In this document: piece after piece, positions 13,567-26,209 of the stretch
How positions within the stretch are numbered: position 1 is the stretch's first letter
Layout: each line of letters begins with the position of its first letter
Assembly (NCBI RefSeq): GCF_030867095.1
Contig: NC_081826.1
Span: 42,882,001-42,946,000 of the forward strand
Direction: 5' to 3'
DNA: 64,000 nt
Source of the DNA: Alligator mississippiensis
Lineage: Eukaryota; Chordata; Crocodylia; Alligatoridae
Notes under the pieces: model-generated
Told to the model about the DNA's origin: nothing
Databases searched by the model: none
The model's input: only the letters and a program-made list of their open reading frames with translations
Made by a program: the position numbers and the translations under genes

Positions 13567-14029
13567 TCTTTCCCACCTAATTACAATACAACTGTGGGGA
13601 ACACTGTAACTGACCTTAATCAGATTAAATGTTTGGATACATCAGTGATTCTCAACCATGGTACAGTAGGACTGACCCTTTGAAGCTGATATGATACGAG
13701 CTGTGAGGAGAAGAGCAGACAAGTGCAAGTTCAGGCTTGTACCTGCCTGGCTGATCCCACACCCCCAACTACAAGGAGGTAAGCAATTTACGATGCAAAC
13801 CAGTTTTGCAAACTGGATGCCACTTAATCCCCAAAGGTTATCAGAAGCGTGCCTCGAGTTCAGTGAGGCTCCCTAAGCTGCAGGCAGTGGAATAAATAAC
13901 TGGATATAAAAAACATCTAGAGATAATAATTATTAAAGTTTCAAAAGGAATATCTTAACATGAGATTTGATAAACCTTAATACAGGTTACAGATTTCCCA
14001 GCATCTGTTTACTACAAAAATTCCTATAA

Positions 14030-14128
14030 CTTTCTCCAAAGCATCTGGTACTGGCCAATGTCACAAACCAGACACTGGATTAGAAAGGACGCAGATCTGA
14101 CCCAACAAGGCAAATCTTACACTCTTGC
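14030..14128 (+). repeat. Interspersed repeat tail (AAGCATCTGGTACTGGCCA type)
   Basis: Reads AAGCATCTGGTACTGGCCA, then a GACACTGGATTAGA block and TCTGACCCAACAAGGCAAAT. The same order of words recurs in many sauropsid repeats as a LINE- or LTR-like tail ending in a TCTGACCCAGTATGGC-type block. A weaker relative lies at about 52600-52735. Family not assigned. Confidence 0.4.
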
Positions 14129-14363
14129 GGATGAAGACTGAAGAGACAGAATGCAAGTCTTATGCAATGCCAACTACTCCCAAAAGAGACAAGAAGATTA
14201 GCACACTTCAGTTTAAAAAATGCAGAGAATGGCTCAAAGAATCATTTCCTTTGACAACTACATAAAAATGGTATCAAGCATCCATTGTAGGCTAAAATGT
14301 TGAGTCCCCAATGGCAACAGATTAGCCAGGTTGGCTATAAACCTTTTTTGTCTTCTCATATAA

Positions 14364-16026
14364 TAGAGGTTAACTGATACATCAAGCCACATCATATTGG
14401 CACCAATAAAGGGAAAACTGATGTTATTGGCAATCGGCTTTTATTGGCCTATGTGGCTGATAATGTCCCTGATAAATGCTGCATTCATGCATGCAGCTGC
14501 AGCACGCACGTGGCCAGGAATGCAGCCCGGCAGCTTGGAGAGCAGCGTCCTACCGGTAAATCTGTTGGGGGGTGGGGGGGAAAGGAGGAGGAAGGGGTGT
14601 GGAGGGGAACAGATTGAGGCTCCCCTGGTGATGGAGGGAATGGGGCTGGGGGCAGGCACTGTCCTGCCAGAACTGCACATGGGAAGGAACCATGGGCAAC
14701 TCGTTGGGGAATGCGTGCGGGGGGGGGGGGGGGGCACATGTCCCCCAGATTTGTGCACAGGGTGAGGGCAGGCTGCCTGCTGCAGGCTGGAGCGAAGGGG
14801 GCCGGTCTCAGGGCAAGCGGGGGCAGATTAGCAGCGCTGGGAGATTTATCCAACGGCAAAATTTTGGGGTGGCTGTAGCCCACCCTATAGCTCCCCTTCT
14901 CAGTGCTGCCATCACCCACCCCACCCTAGCCCCCCCCCAGTGGGAAGAGGCCAGAGCAGCCCCCCACAGTGCCAGCCCACAGCAGGCAGCCTGCTCTTGC
15001 CCCCACAAATCCAGGGGGAATTTTCCTCCCACACCTATTCCAGGGGTGTGTGCAGCAGTGGGAGCCGCCCCCTCCCATACCCCCGAGCCACGTGCACCCC
15101 AACCTGCCCTGGCTGGGCAGGTTCTGCCCAAGCCCCACTCCCTCCCTCACCGTGGGGGCCTTGATCTGCCCCACCCCCACCTCTTTGTCCCTACAGGACT
15201 TACAGGCCGCACGCTACTCTCCAAGCTGCAGGGTTGCACACTGGCAACTGGATCAGTATCGGCCAATATGGCTGGTTAATAAATCAGCCATAGGTATGTG
15301 CAGGCCGGGAGCGGTCCGAGGCTTTCGGGGGCGCGCGGCGGGCTGTGGCCAGCAGCCCTGGCTCGTGGGTCGGGGAATTCGGCACGGCGGACTAGAATTA
15401 GGCACGGACGCGTAGCGGTTGATTAAAGATTATTTTACTTACACCGTAGATGGTGGCAGCGCAGGCAGGAAAAACTTCGCTTAAGTTGCAGTTACAAAAC
15501 TCACTCAAACAAGACCCATAGAAAACTCGAGCCTCTTAAACCCGGAAAGAGCTCTGGATACACACACACACACGAAGTTTGCTAGGCTCCGTGGACTGAG
15601 CGCGCAGGGAAGGGTACGTCGAGGGATCAGGCGGCGACGGGGAGAGGCTAGAGGTTGATCAGGCCCCTGTATCCTCCTCTAAGAGCTTAGAGTTCTCCAC
15701 GAGATGGATGTGGAGTCCTCCTAAATGAGGTCCTCCCCGGAAATCTCCAACTTGGGTGGAAACCGCTCAAGCCTCTTATATGGCTAGCAAGCCAATCGCT
15801 AGCCGCCACGTGGGAATAATTTAGAAACAGCCAATAGTGGGATACAAATCTACATGCGAATGGCGGGAACTCCTTTGCACCGGGGTTTTCTCTATGCAAC
15901 TGAGAATTGCACCGGGCAAAGAAAGCTCCTCGTGGCAGGAAATAATTCTGCAGTGCCGAAGCACACACAAAATCATACCCTTGGGTCATGACAAGGTAGT
16001 GGCCAAAAAGATCTTTATCAGTGCAC
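14364..16026. mobile_element. Palindromic hAT-type element, copy 1 (split by a solo LTR)
   Basis: The left end is TAGAGGTTAACTGATACATC; the right end reads ATCTTTATCAGTGCAC. Flanks TCATATAA (left) and CCATATAA (right, 16027-16034) form a 7-of-8 target duplication, pointing to the hAT superfamily. Once the LTR is set aside, the element folds back on itself about a centre near 14880: 14531-14550 pairs with about 15208-15229, 14741-14760 with 15001-15020, and 14771-14791 with 14978-15000. Arms are about 430-500 bases. There is no transposase, so it is non-autonomous. It lies in the PLEKHF2 intron. Confidence 0.75.
15297..15993 (-). mobile_element. Solo LTR of an endogenous retrovirus, copy 1
   Basis: A 697-base sequence with TG...CA ends flanked by a perfect 5-bp target duplication AGGTA (15292-15296 and 15994-15998). 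The minus strand carries two ATTGG (inverted CCAAT) boxes followed by TATAAG (complement at 15775-15780), so the promoter faces left, the same sense as PLEKHF2. No internal retroviral genes are present, so it is a fossil solo LTR left by recombination. It sits inside the right arm of an hAT element and is younger than it. It resembles the LTR at 28261 throughout. Confidence 0.85.
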
Positions 16027-16034
16027 CCATATAA

Positions 16035-17329
16035 CTTTAGGGTTGAATTGTTTAAACTTCTATGCTACAGCACTTGTGACTTTTCTTCTATATTTTACAG
16101 GCATCTATAGCTAAAACTTTAGTTCAAAGCCTTTTGAATTTCCACACAACATTGGAAAAGGCACTCCATTTGTAGGATCAGCCAGCCAGTGGCATTAAAT
16201 GCATTATAATATGTATAAGCAAGATGAAACAAGTTCTGGTGATGTTATCCATCACTCGTGGGGAAAAATGGTTTGACTTCATCTTAAATTAACATTAAAA
16301 GGCACAAAAATTTTACAGATTTAGAAGTCAGGAAGTACTCTGAACCCTGGATATGGTTTAATAGGTCAAATTAGAATTGGCTCTAGGTACAGAATTCTGA
16401 GCCTATATCATTATAGGCTTATATTGCAGTAATGTTGCTCTTTAACAGAATATCAGAAATAATCCCTTCAGCAGAAACACACTAGAGTATTTTGTAATGA
16501 GATTTAAAAATAAAAATAGATTTCTGAACCTGAATGGATCCTACTTAATGTAATTTAGTAAATGAAAAAAGTTACAAATTTCGCCAAAGTCAAACCTCCT
16601 CCCTTGCTCCCAAGCACACACAGTAACAATTATGCATACAAATGCAGTTAGTGTTAAGCCACGCATGCCTTCCTGAATGCTCCTTCTGTACAGCATTACT
16701 GAACAGAAGCACTTTCTAGCGCTATCAAAATTCACATGATGTGTTCTGACAAAGTGAATTTCAAATGATGCTTTGTAAATGTTTTAAGTCAACAGCCTCC
16801 TACCTGCTGACCTTTCGGTATTTCAGCTTTCCTGAAGAATCCAAGTTGTAATATTGATCTTGAGGGACAAAACAGCACTCCCATCTTGAAGATTCTGCAC
16901 AAAGCCTGACTTGCTATTGAAGTTTCTTGTACTGAAACTCCTTTAGTTAGCTTGCTGTAATATATAAATTCTTTAATTACACAAATAAATGTTGGAGCTT
17001 GTTATGTATTATTATTAAAGCAGCTATTCTCCCCAATGCACACTAAGATTACATACGGTAATTTAATCTCAGGAATAGATGGATATTCCAGCATCAGTCC
17101 TTTATATACCATCATGTTTCCTGGGGTGGGTGGAGGGGCATGAAAAAAAGCAGGATTCTCCTGCCTCTCTGCTTCACTCAGTTCTCCAATTATATTGCCT
17201 ATGTTCTACTATGGGTATTTCCCATGCTTCTGGGCTTTGCTGATTGTCACATGGGGCCGAGAAGGATTTTTTTCCTCCCACTTCTATATCTACATGTAGA
17301 GGCGATTTTTTTGTCCACATTCCTCAGAA
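16035..17329. other. Intronic DNA, no feature recognised
   Basis: AT-rich unique sequence between the two palindromic hAT copies; no coding potential or repeat identified. Confidence 0.45.
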
Positions 17330-17337
17330 GTATTGGG

Positions 17338-18374
17338 CAGAGGTACACCAATATATCAGTCCATATCATATCAGCACTAATAAAAGGAAAATTGACATCA
17401 TCGGCAATTGGGTTTTTTTGGCTGATGTGACTGAAACGTCACTGATAAACGTTGTGTGAATGCGTGCAGCCGCAACACGAACATGGCCAGGAATGCAGCC
17501 CAGAAGCCTGGAGAGCAATGCCTGGCTGGTAAGTCAGTGGAGGGAACGTGGCAAGGTGGAGGAGCAAATCAAGGCCCCCATGGTAAGGTGGGGAGTGGGG
17601 CTGGGGCAGGCACTGCCCAGCACGGGTGGCACATGGCATGGAGTTGTGGAAAGCTAGTCCACGAGGTGCAGGGGGCAGCTCCCACCACAGCACCCCCCCC
17701 CCCCGGGAAGAGGCATGGGGGCAGGTGCCCCCTGGATTTGTGCATGGGGCAAGGGCAGGCTGCCTATCGCAGGCTGGGGCCAGGGGCTGTGCCAGCCAAA
17801 TCCTGGTGGGGGAGCTGGGCCAGAGCTGTGCTTGGGGTGGGTAAGCGTAGGGCAGGCAGTGGCAGCACCGGGGGGGGGGGGGGACAGGCTACAGGGAATT
17901 CTGGGGTGACCATAATCCACACCATAGCACCCCCCTCCCAGCACCACTGGCTGCCCCAAGCATCACCCCCAGCCCAGCAACCCTGCTGGGAAGAGGTCAG
18001 TGCAGCCCCTGGCCCCAGCCCATGGTATACAGCCCACCTTCATCCTGTGCAAAAATCCAAGAGACACATGCCCCCTATGCCTCCCTTGGGTGTGCACACA
18101 TCAGCAGGAGCCACCCCCTTCCCCATGGACAAGCCGTCCGCAGCTCCATCCCATACCCTGTCCTGCCCTGGCTGCCCCAGCCCCATTCCCTTCCTTACCA
18201 TCGGGGCCTCGATCTGACACCCCATGCCCCTTCCCGACCACAGCCTTACTGGCCGGACACTGCTCTCCAACCTGCAGGGCTGCATATCAGCAACTGGATC
18301 AGTATCAGTTGATATGGCTAGTTAATAGCTGGCCATCGGTATCAGCCAAAAAAATCTTTATTGGTGCACCCCTA
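17338..18374. mobile_element. Palindromic hAT-type element, copy 2
   Basis: Ends CAGAGGTACACCAATATATC and ATTGGTGCACCCCTA are inverted relatives. Flanks GTATTGGG (17330-17337) and GTACTGGA (18375-18382) match at 6 of 8 positions, fitting an old 8-bp hAT duplication. The interior again folds back: about 17508-17535 pairs with about 18245-18275. It is 1037 bases long without a transposase frame; GC-rich arms hold G and C runs near 17693-17704 and 17871-17882. It lies 1.3 kb from copy 1 and is a homologous copy of it. Confidence 0.75.
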
Positions 18375-18764
18375 GTACTGGAGGTTCGCTAGAGCCAAGG
18401 CTAGGGTTTTGACTGGGGTGTACCAATGCTCCTGCTGTGACAAACTCAGAGGTTCCTAGCTAGAGGATACAAACTCTACTCAGGGTTTGACTGATGGCCT
18501 ATTTTGGAGTCTGGAAAGCATTTTACTCCATGGACAGATGGGGGGGGCACACGGGGGACAGATGACATGACAGGTTCCCTTGCTCTGTAGCAGGGGACTT
18601 AGTGCTTGGATCTCTCAAGCATGTTGTAACAACCTTTGTAGCAGCATAACATTGGCCGCTGTGATTCCCCACCTTAACCTGTGACAAATTAAGCTGTTAT
18701 GTCTTGTGGTTGTGTTGAGGTTGACTCTGTAGTTTTGCTAATATGTTAAACAACAAATTAATAT

Positions 18765-18857
18765 AGGATGATTTGGCTAGGGTTGATCCTGCCTTAGGCA
18801 GGGGCTTGGACTAGATGACCTCTGGAGGTCCTGTATAGCCCTACTATTCTATGATCA
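18765..18857 (+). mobile_element. CR1 LINE, 3' end fragment
   Basis: Contains GGCAGGGGCTTGGACTAGAT, GACCTCTGGAGGTCC and a terminal ATTCTATGAT, the hallmark order of a CR1 3' end. Severely 5'-truncated. Confidence 0.85.
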
Positions 18858-19162
18858 CCATACTACTTAAGAGAGTGAACAGAGATTATTTATTTACATA
18901 TCTGGAAGTGAAAAGTTCAGGAAAAAAAAAAAAGGTCTGACATCTGACCAAAGAAAAGTACTAGGGCATAATCTTTTAAATATTTTTTAAAGACATATGC
19001 TGTTAGTGAATATTGTCCTGTTTAAAACACGTTTCTAAATAAGATACGACAGATCTTTAGAAGAGGAAAGGAAAGCCAAGAAGATAAAACAAGTTATTAC
19101 TGAAAAGTTTGCCATGTCAGACAACTCTGATTAGCCAAAATGTAACAGTCCTGATTCCATTA

Positions 19163-19860
19163 TGGTCATAGGATCAGAGAGAAAACAGGGGGGAAGGGAC
19201 CTCTGAAGGCCATCAAGTCTGACTTGCTGCTCAAGGCAGGATCATCTCCACCTAAACCATCATCCTCCCAACATACATCTACCTGCTTTTATACTTCCAA
19301 AGACAGAAATTCCATAACCTCTCCCAATAATCTGTTCCAGGGTTTAACACACCCTCATGGTTTAAAAAAAAAAAATAAAATTCTAATATCTAATCTAAAT
19401 TCCTTCATTGTAATTTAAGACCATTATTTCTTGTCCTGTCTCTTGTGGCCACAAAGAATAATTTATCACCATCTTCTTTATAACAATCCTTTTGTATTTG
19501 AAGATTTATCAATCTTCAGTCTTCTCTTTTTCAGACCAAATAATCCTAGTTCTTCCTGCCTCTTCTCATAAACTGTTTCCTAGACCTCTAAATCATTTGC
19601 TTTTCCCCTCACTGGACTCCCCAATTTGTCTGCGTCTTTCTTAGAGAGAAATGCCTAAAACTGGACACTGTACTCCAGATGAGGCATCACCAGTGCTGCA
19701 TATAGTGAAAGAATCACTTCCCTCAACTTGCAGACAATGTTCCTGTTAACACAAGCCAGTATGCTAGTGGTTTTTTGTTGTAAAAAAAAAAAAAAGCACA
19801 GTTTTGACTCATTCAGCTTACCATCCACCCTAACCCCTATATAAAATTTGAAAGATTGAA
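19163..19860 (-). mobile_element. CR1-like LINE fragment, minus strand
   Basis: Begins with the complement of the CR1 3' end (CATAGGATCAGAG, then GAAGGGACCTCTGAAGGCCA). It continues through the typical downstream blocks, including CTGGACACTGTACTCCAGAT and the CATCACCAGTGCTGCATAT segment. It is diverged, with A-rich insertions near 19366 and 19780, indicating an old copy. The far (5'-truncated) end is approximate. Confidence 0.8.
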
Positions 19861-20737
19861 GAGATAGTTTTCCTATTCTTTTTCAAGGTCCTTCCACAGT
19901 CCTGGAACTAGTTCCTGTACAGTTTGCATCACTGTGGTATTCAAGCATCGCAATACCCTTTTGAAGTATCATTATACAGGAAGTTAATGATGACGCAGGT
20001 CTCCCAAAAGCGAGTGCCCCAGTTACCATGCCATCCCTCACATCCCTGCTCTGAAAGCCCCTAGCCTCTTGTTGACCACCTAAATATGTCTTCATTGTAG
20101 AGCTAACTCCTCTCAAGTTACCCTTGCTCAAGGCTGCACTGTAAAAACACTTAAACTCAAGGCAATGACTGTGTTAGCATATTTTGATAGCTGCTAACTC
20201 AAGCTGCACTCAATACCTACTGATGGGCCAGATGTGGAGTTAAAAGAACCACCCCAGTTGACTGAAGAAGTCATATGGGTGAGAATAGGATTTTAGGTCA
20301 AGCTGTAGGACAAACCCTCAGTGTAGAAAACTATGGAGTAGTCATATTACCTCTCATATTTCCTCCCAACGAACAGTCTTCAAAACACACACTAAAGCAG
20401 CATTTCTCAAACAGAGCTAAGAAAAACACAACCCAATCTGGAATCGAGTCCATAAACCAAGGAGAAAGCTTAAACCATTCTGGATTAAATATTGACCCTA
20501 CCGAAGTTTTAAAGACATCAGTGACCAAACTCCTGTTTCAACAGAGGATGGATGGATAGATAACTTTAATATCTAAGAAATATTTCTTAGAAATATTATG
20601 CCCATGGATGAAATAGTTCAAAACTGGAGAAGGACTTTTCTTCTTTAAAAGGAAGTGGCTGTAAGTGGTCCTTCTGATCCTTTATACACTAGTGGACAGG
20701 TACCATAAATGTTTCCCAGCAAGATGCAAGAACCCCT

Positions 20738-21070
20738 TCATAGATTCATAGATGCTGTGGTCGGAAGAGACCTCAACAGATCATCAAGTCTGACCCCCTG
20801 CCTGGGTAGGAAAGAGTGCTGGGGTCAGATGACCCCAGCCTGATGCCTATCCAGCCTTCTCTTAAAGACCCCCAAGGTAGGGGACAGCACCACCTCCCCC
20901 TTGGAAGCCCATTCCAAATTTTGGCCACCCTTACCATGAAGAAGCTTTTCCTGATGTCTAGCTTAAATCTGCTCTCTGTTAGTTTGTGACCATTGTTCCT
21001 TGTTACCCCAAGAGGCGCCCTGGTTAACAAAGCACCTCCGATCCCTTGCTGCGTCCCCAGGAATAAGAAA
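20738..21070 (-). mobile_element. CR1 LINE, 3' part, minus strand
   Basis: Starts with the complement of the CR1 3' terminus (TAGATTCATAGATGCTGTGG, then AGAGACCTCAACAGATCATC). It covers the last ~330 bases of the element, including the stretch that encodes the conserved C-terminus of the reverse-transcriptase ORF (KLDIRKSFF in the minus-strand frame). 5'-truncated. Confidence 0.88.
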
Positions 21071-21566
21071 CACTGTACTAGCTTTTGTCTGAGCAGCAAG
21101 GGAGGATGAGGGACTGGAAGAGCAGGCTCTGCCTCTGCTCCATACAGTCAAGATTTTTCCAGTCATTGCAGAGAGAGAGCTCATGGCCTTCTGCCTTCCC
21201 AAAACAAGGCAGGTATGTGATATTTGGGAGTGTGGGGCATGCCAGAAAATGCGTTACATTGAACTGTGCACTTTGTTTACAACCTACAGATTAGTCAGTT
21301 TTCGTCCAGTACAAAGGATTAATTTTCAGTGACCAAGTGAGTTTGATAACAAGATTTCTGCCTGTGTCCAGTCAACAAAATAAACCCCAAGGCAAAACAA
21401 AACAAAAAAACCCCACCAAACTGAAGTTCTCTCAGCAAAGCCCTCTTCCAAGTCTGGCTCTAGAATCTGTGGAGACATATGTACAGGTATCCAGCACAGA
21501 CTTTGGCAAATAGTATGCATCTTCGGGCTGCTGTCGCTGTTGGGGAGGTCACGATGTTTGGCAATA

Positions 21567-21994
21567 CAGGCAACGCCCCCTTAGCGTTAAGTGAAACCAC
21601 ATTATTTCACTATAGTGCTCATTTAAAATTCATACCTGATTTCACTTAGCGCCAAGCCAGTTTTGTTATAGCGCTGAGCCAATTTCGTTATAGTGTTCAG
21701 TGAAGTGGCGGCAGCAAGAAGTGGCGAGTGGCAGTGAGTGGGTGGGCGGGCACGAGCTCGGGGCCTGCACTAGAGCCGGGGGCCCTGGCTGGCTTATGGT
21801 TCCAGAGCGGCTGGCGGGCAGGGAGGAGTGGAGAGAAGCAGTGGCAATGGTGAGAACCTATGGCAAGAAGCAGCAGTAACCAATTATTTCTATTTACATT
21901 AATGCCCATGGGGAAATGGGTTTCGCTTAACACGGTTCTGCTCAATGCTCGTTTTTCCCGGAACCAATTAAGAGTGTTAAGCGGGGGTTGCCTG
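21567..21994. mobile_element. Tigger-like (Tc1/mariner) MITE, copy 1
   Basis: Left end TA-CAGGCAACGCCCCCTTAGC, right end GCGGGGGTTGCCTG-TA: inverted repeats of about 25-40 bases flanked by TA on both sides, as for Tc1/mariner insertions. The subterminal TTAATTGGTTCC block is typical of Tigger-type ends. 428 bases, no transposase. The centre is a GC-rich block (about 21720-21850) absent from the related copy at 34118. Confidence 0.75.
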
Positions 21995-21999
21995 TACTG

Positions 22000-24900
22000 G
22001 AAGTAGTATTTATTAAAGGGTGCCTGTTTCGTATCAGCAAGGTTTTATAGTACCAGGCCCCTTAATCATTTACTTAACAGTTTAAGCATAATGAGCCCCT
22101 AAATGAAAGAGGCTACCTGTGTATGATTCAAGTAGTGGCATAGGAATGCAGACAGTCACCATTCACTTGCCCATCACAAACACATGGACCCAGCAGAGAT
22201 CTGAAGCTCGGGATTTGGTGACGGCTATTGCCTACTGGACCCCTCTGCTCTCAACCTCTGTTCCTGTTCATCCCATGTTCAAGTTCTCAGCCCCTCTGAG
22301 ACCCCCATGGGACAGTGAAAGCTCCACAGGCCACATCTGGCCTGTAAGCCATAGCTTTGACATCCCTTGTCCTACACCACTGTTGCCACACAGGTGACAA
22401 TTACTGCTGCTGAGCCAGTGGGATAAAACAAATTATGGGAGCCACCCATAAAACACACCAGGTACATTGTCAAGCCTCAGTTAGTAAAACTCAATAGTAC
22501 TACAGGTTTCTCTAAAAATTTGCTTTTATTTCTTCAGCTGATTTCTTAATAGAATCCAACTATGTTTCTCTTTATGCTACTCCTATCATTCCTCTGACAC
22601 TTTTGTAGAGAGGAAAAACTGAAGAACCCTGAAATTCATAGCATGATTAACATAGATAATATGTACTCTGTCATCACTGGTTTGAGGTCTACAGGAACCA
22701 ACTGGGAAGAGGTGCAGGCTGTACACCCATTCATATGATTACCACATGTATTTAATGAGATCAGTCGCATCACGTAGATGCATGCATAAAATGAAAAATA
22801 TTTAACTCCAAGTACCGCAATCTAAACTAGAGATCAGAATAATAACATCTGTTAGGAGAAGGAGAGTTTTCTACATACTGGTTGGCCTGTGAGCAGAACT
22901 CCTAATCTCAAGGCAAGCAAGTTGCTGATGAAGGACGGAGAAAGATTGCCTGCAAGCGAGAAAGCTGCTAGTTCATTCTGTTGTAAGCAGCCTTTAGAAA
23001 GTTCACTGTTTGAAGGATCAAGAAATAAATGTAATTTTTTTCCAAGTTAATCAGGCTACTATAGCAGCAAGATTATTTATTCTAGTATTCACAGCTTCTG
23101 AAAATTTACTACAAAATAAAAATGCTCAGTATAGTTAAGTATTTTTTGACAGTGCTAGTTTCCATATCACACTGTCTTATATACAGCATCTTATATCATT
23201 ATTCACAGTATCTTGGGCCTTGTCTGCACAAGGAAGTGACATTAATTTAACTTAAGGTGTAAATCTCTGTGAAGACGCTTCTTAAATCAATTTCCTATGA
23301 CTAAAAATACACCAAAACAGGTCTAAACCAAACAGGAACAAGACTACAGTTTCCACTATTTTAAGTAAAGAGGCTTAAAAAATCACCTGACATCATGGAA
23401 GCTTCACTACTTTTATAGGTAAGTCCCCAACTAAGGGGACACTAGAACCAAGTTTAATCCTCCCAGCCCTGTTTCACTGCAGTCTCTGCTAATATTAGCA
23501 CAAATACCCTGAGGAGGAGAAAACAACTTTTTTTGCACTATTGCCACATAAAACATTTACAGTATACATCACTGACATGCGACTACTCTTATATGAACTG
23601 TATCCAAATCTAAAGTAGAAAAAAGTGGTTTCTTGAAAGCTGCTCAGCTAAGCAAACTTGTAAACACTTCACAATTTTTCCACACAAATCAGAAAAAACA
23701 AACTCTGCTTTATGAAATGGTTCCAAAACCTAGATAGCCTGTGCCTTAAAAAGACACCTTTAAGTAAGACCTCCTGACTGGTCATAAATGTTTTTTAAAA
23801 GTATCAAAATGGTGTAGTCACATGCAACTCTCATCCAGATTTTGTAATCTAAATTCAATTGTACATATGGAGTCAACTCCATTTCCAAAAACCTCCTTTA
23901 TTCTGTGAAAGCCCCAGGCTTTTATTTAAAAACAACCCCCCCCCCCAAAAAAAAACCCACAACACCTCCCCTCCCCCCCAAAACAAACCCAAGAGACTGT
24001 GCAGAAGATGCTGTGGAAATGCAATAAAAACATGGCACTAATTAGGCCTTGCTGCTTGAGTTTTGCATGTAGAAGTGAAACATTTTTCAATTTTAAACAG
24101 TAACTGTTGAGTCATTTATATTCTCAAAGACACTTTATTTCTATTATGCATTTACATCAATTTACCACAGATAGATGTGGTTCTTTGTTTTTGTGCAAAT
24201 GTTCTTTAAAACAATACTACAATTCTTTTTTTCATGCAACAGTAAAATAGTGGCACCTGAAGAGTTACATCAGCTTGTAACACTGGAAAAAAGTAAGATG
24301 AAGTTGCAACTAATGCCCCTGTGCTCTGGAGAAACAGGAGCTACAAAAATGTGGATGTCTTCTCTCAAAAGGTTTATGCTTTTACCTTTTATATTATGAT
24401 AGCAACACAATGACTCAACCAGGTTGGGCTTATGCTATGTTGTTCTAGGTGCTATGCAAACATAAGATACAGCACATACTTTAGAGAATTACATAAACTT
24501 TAACAAAGCAGGTTTTCAAGTTAATCATGTATTGGCACAAAATGAAAGCAGCAGTTTTTTAAATGGGCAAGCCATATCACTGCTGTACTAGACGTCCCTG
24601 TTATATCAGTTCTTTCCAGACAGGAGGTACTTGAAGCTTCTTGACCTTGTTTTTTTAAAATAAGCAGTGCTCATTAGTCATTAGTTGGAGATACAGAAGT
24701 AAATTTTTCAAACTCTAGGCACCCCTTGGAAAATGCTAGCTCTTAGTTTTCTTCTTTGTTTACAGAAAAATAATAGGATAATTCTTCTGTTGCAAAGAGC
24801 ACAGAAGGACCACAGCAGATCAGAATGTTTTTAGCACTGTGAGTTCCTATTTGAAAACTCTGGGTTAATCTGGTGAATCATGGTTTGCACACCTAGCAGT

Positions 24901-25297
24901 TCTAACACTGCATGGCACCTTGCGGCACCCTTGAAAGGATTTCAAGCCAACCCAGGGTGTCATGATACACTGGTTAAGAATCACTAGGCTACAGTAATCA
25001 AAAAGCTCTGACATTTGTTTCAGTAACCAAAGTTTTCATTTGATACAATGTCCTCCACCCTTCCCTCTGCAGTTACACTTTAATTATTACTGCAGCCTTA
25101 TTTTCCTTCATTTAAAATCACTCATTTACCACATAGCCCATCAGCTCCATTACAACCTCTGACCTAGGGAACACACTTACTCCAGAATAAAGAATTCAAT
25201 TGTGGACCCCTTCTCATTATGATAAAGAAAAATTGGAAGGCATTCAAAGAAAATTAAAAAATAATGAGGGGACAAACCAGAAGGACTGATTTATGAG
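22000..25297. other. Intronic DNA, mostly unrecognised
   Basis: AT-rich sequence. A GGGCCTTGTCTGCACAAGG word at about 23216 resembles the end of common sauropsid MITEs, but no partner end was found. A C/A-rich simple tract lies at about 23932-23990. No gene recognised. Confidence 0.4.
24905..24985 (-). mobile_element. hAT (Charlie-like) end fragment
   Basis: The minus strand reads AGTGATTCTTAACCAGTGTA followed by CACCCTGGGTTGG and a GGTGCCGCAAGGTGCC block, the CAGTGRTTCTYAACC terminus of Charlie-like hAT elements. Only one end is clear. Confidence 0.5.
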
Positions 25298-26201
25298 CAG
25301 GGATCTGGGTTTTCTGTTCACCAGGGAAAAATCATGGTAAAACCCAGATTTTCTCATTTGAAGGAGAAAGATGCAAGAAATGGTGGGGGTCTGGGAGAAG
25401 GGTGATCAACTGGGGGTGCTACATACATGTGCACATACACATGGCCATCAGGCAACTGAAGAGCAGCTCCCTGCAGGTAGGTGTGGTGGCAGTGGTGGGA
25501 ATACAGGCCCCCATAGGGAGGGAGGAAGGGAGTTGGGTAGGGCTGGGGCTGCTGCCCAGCTGGGGTGGCGAGTGGGGCTTGGGGCCTGGGGCTAGAATGT
25601 GTGCAGGGAGCAGGACACAGCTGCAGGTGGCTCACCCAGGGGGGAGAGGGGCTCCCCATTGGTGTGCACATGCCCCCCAAATTTGTGCACAGGGCAGGGG
25701 CAGATGCAGGGTGGCCACTGCGGCTCCCCATCCTGCCACCCTCCCCTGGGAACTCTGCAGCCCAGCAGGTGGGCAGGGGGTGACTCACCATCACAGCGCA
25801 GAACTCCCAGCAACAGCAATGAGCTTCCCTGCCTGGCCCCACTCTGCCCTGCCATGCCAGCTCCCATCCTCTGGGCTGCAGAGGCCCCCAGGGGCAGGGC
25901 AGCAGGGCTGGGAGCCCAAGTCTGCAGCAGGCAGCCTGCAGGGGAGGAAGAGAGCCAAGCTTTACACTCCACTCTGCTGCAGCAACTACTGCATCCAACG
26001 GGCAACAGCCAGGGCTTCAGCACTGCTGGGAGGGGCAGGGGACTGCAGACTCAGGTCCCTGACCCTGTAGCCCTGGCAGCTGGAGGCCCCCAGTGGAATT
26101 TCATTTTAATCATGGAAATATATGGATTTGGGTTTTTGGGTTTTTTTTTAAATCAGAGAATTTGTGATTTTTTTTGTAATCAGAGAAAAACAAAATTCCT
26201 G
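25298..26201. mobile_element. hAT-type element, group B copy 1
   Basis: Ends CAGGGATCTGGGTTTTCTGT and, from the right complement, CAGGAATTTTGTTTTTCTCT are inverted relatives. Flanks TTTATGAG (25290-25297) and TTTATGAA (26202-26209) match 7 of 8. 904 bases, no transposase. The GC-rich interior carries words shared with the palindromic group: CCCCCCAAATTTGTGCACAG at about 25672-25691 and an AGCAGCTCCCTGCAGGTA block. Long open frames on both strands here are a by-product of GC-rich composition. Confidence 0.72.
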
Positions 26202-26209
26202 TTTATGAA

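Noticed and set aside
14397-15415. Open frames of 100-195 codons in the hAT elements (also 17456-18392, 25354-26219, 48543-49426, 49685-50278)
   Set aside because: All lie in GC-rich non-autonomous transposon arms with overlapping frames on both strands and no transposase motifs.
23216-23330. MITE with a GGGCCTTGTCTGCACA end
   Set aside because: The end resembles a common sauropsid type, but no matching opposite end or target duplication could be found nearby.
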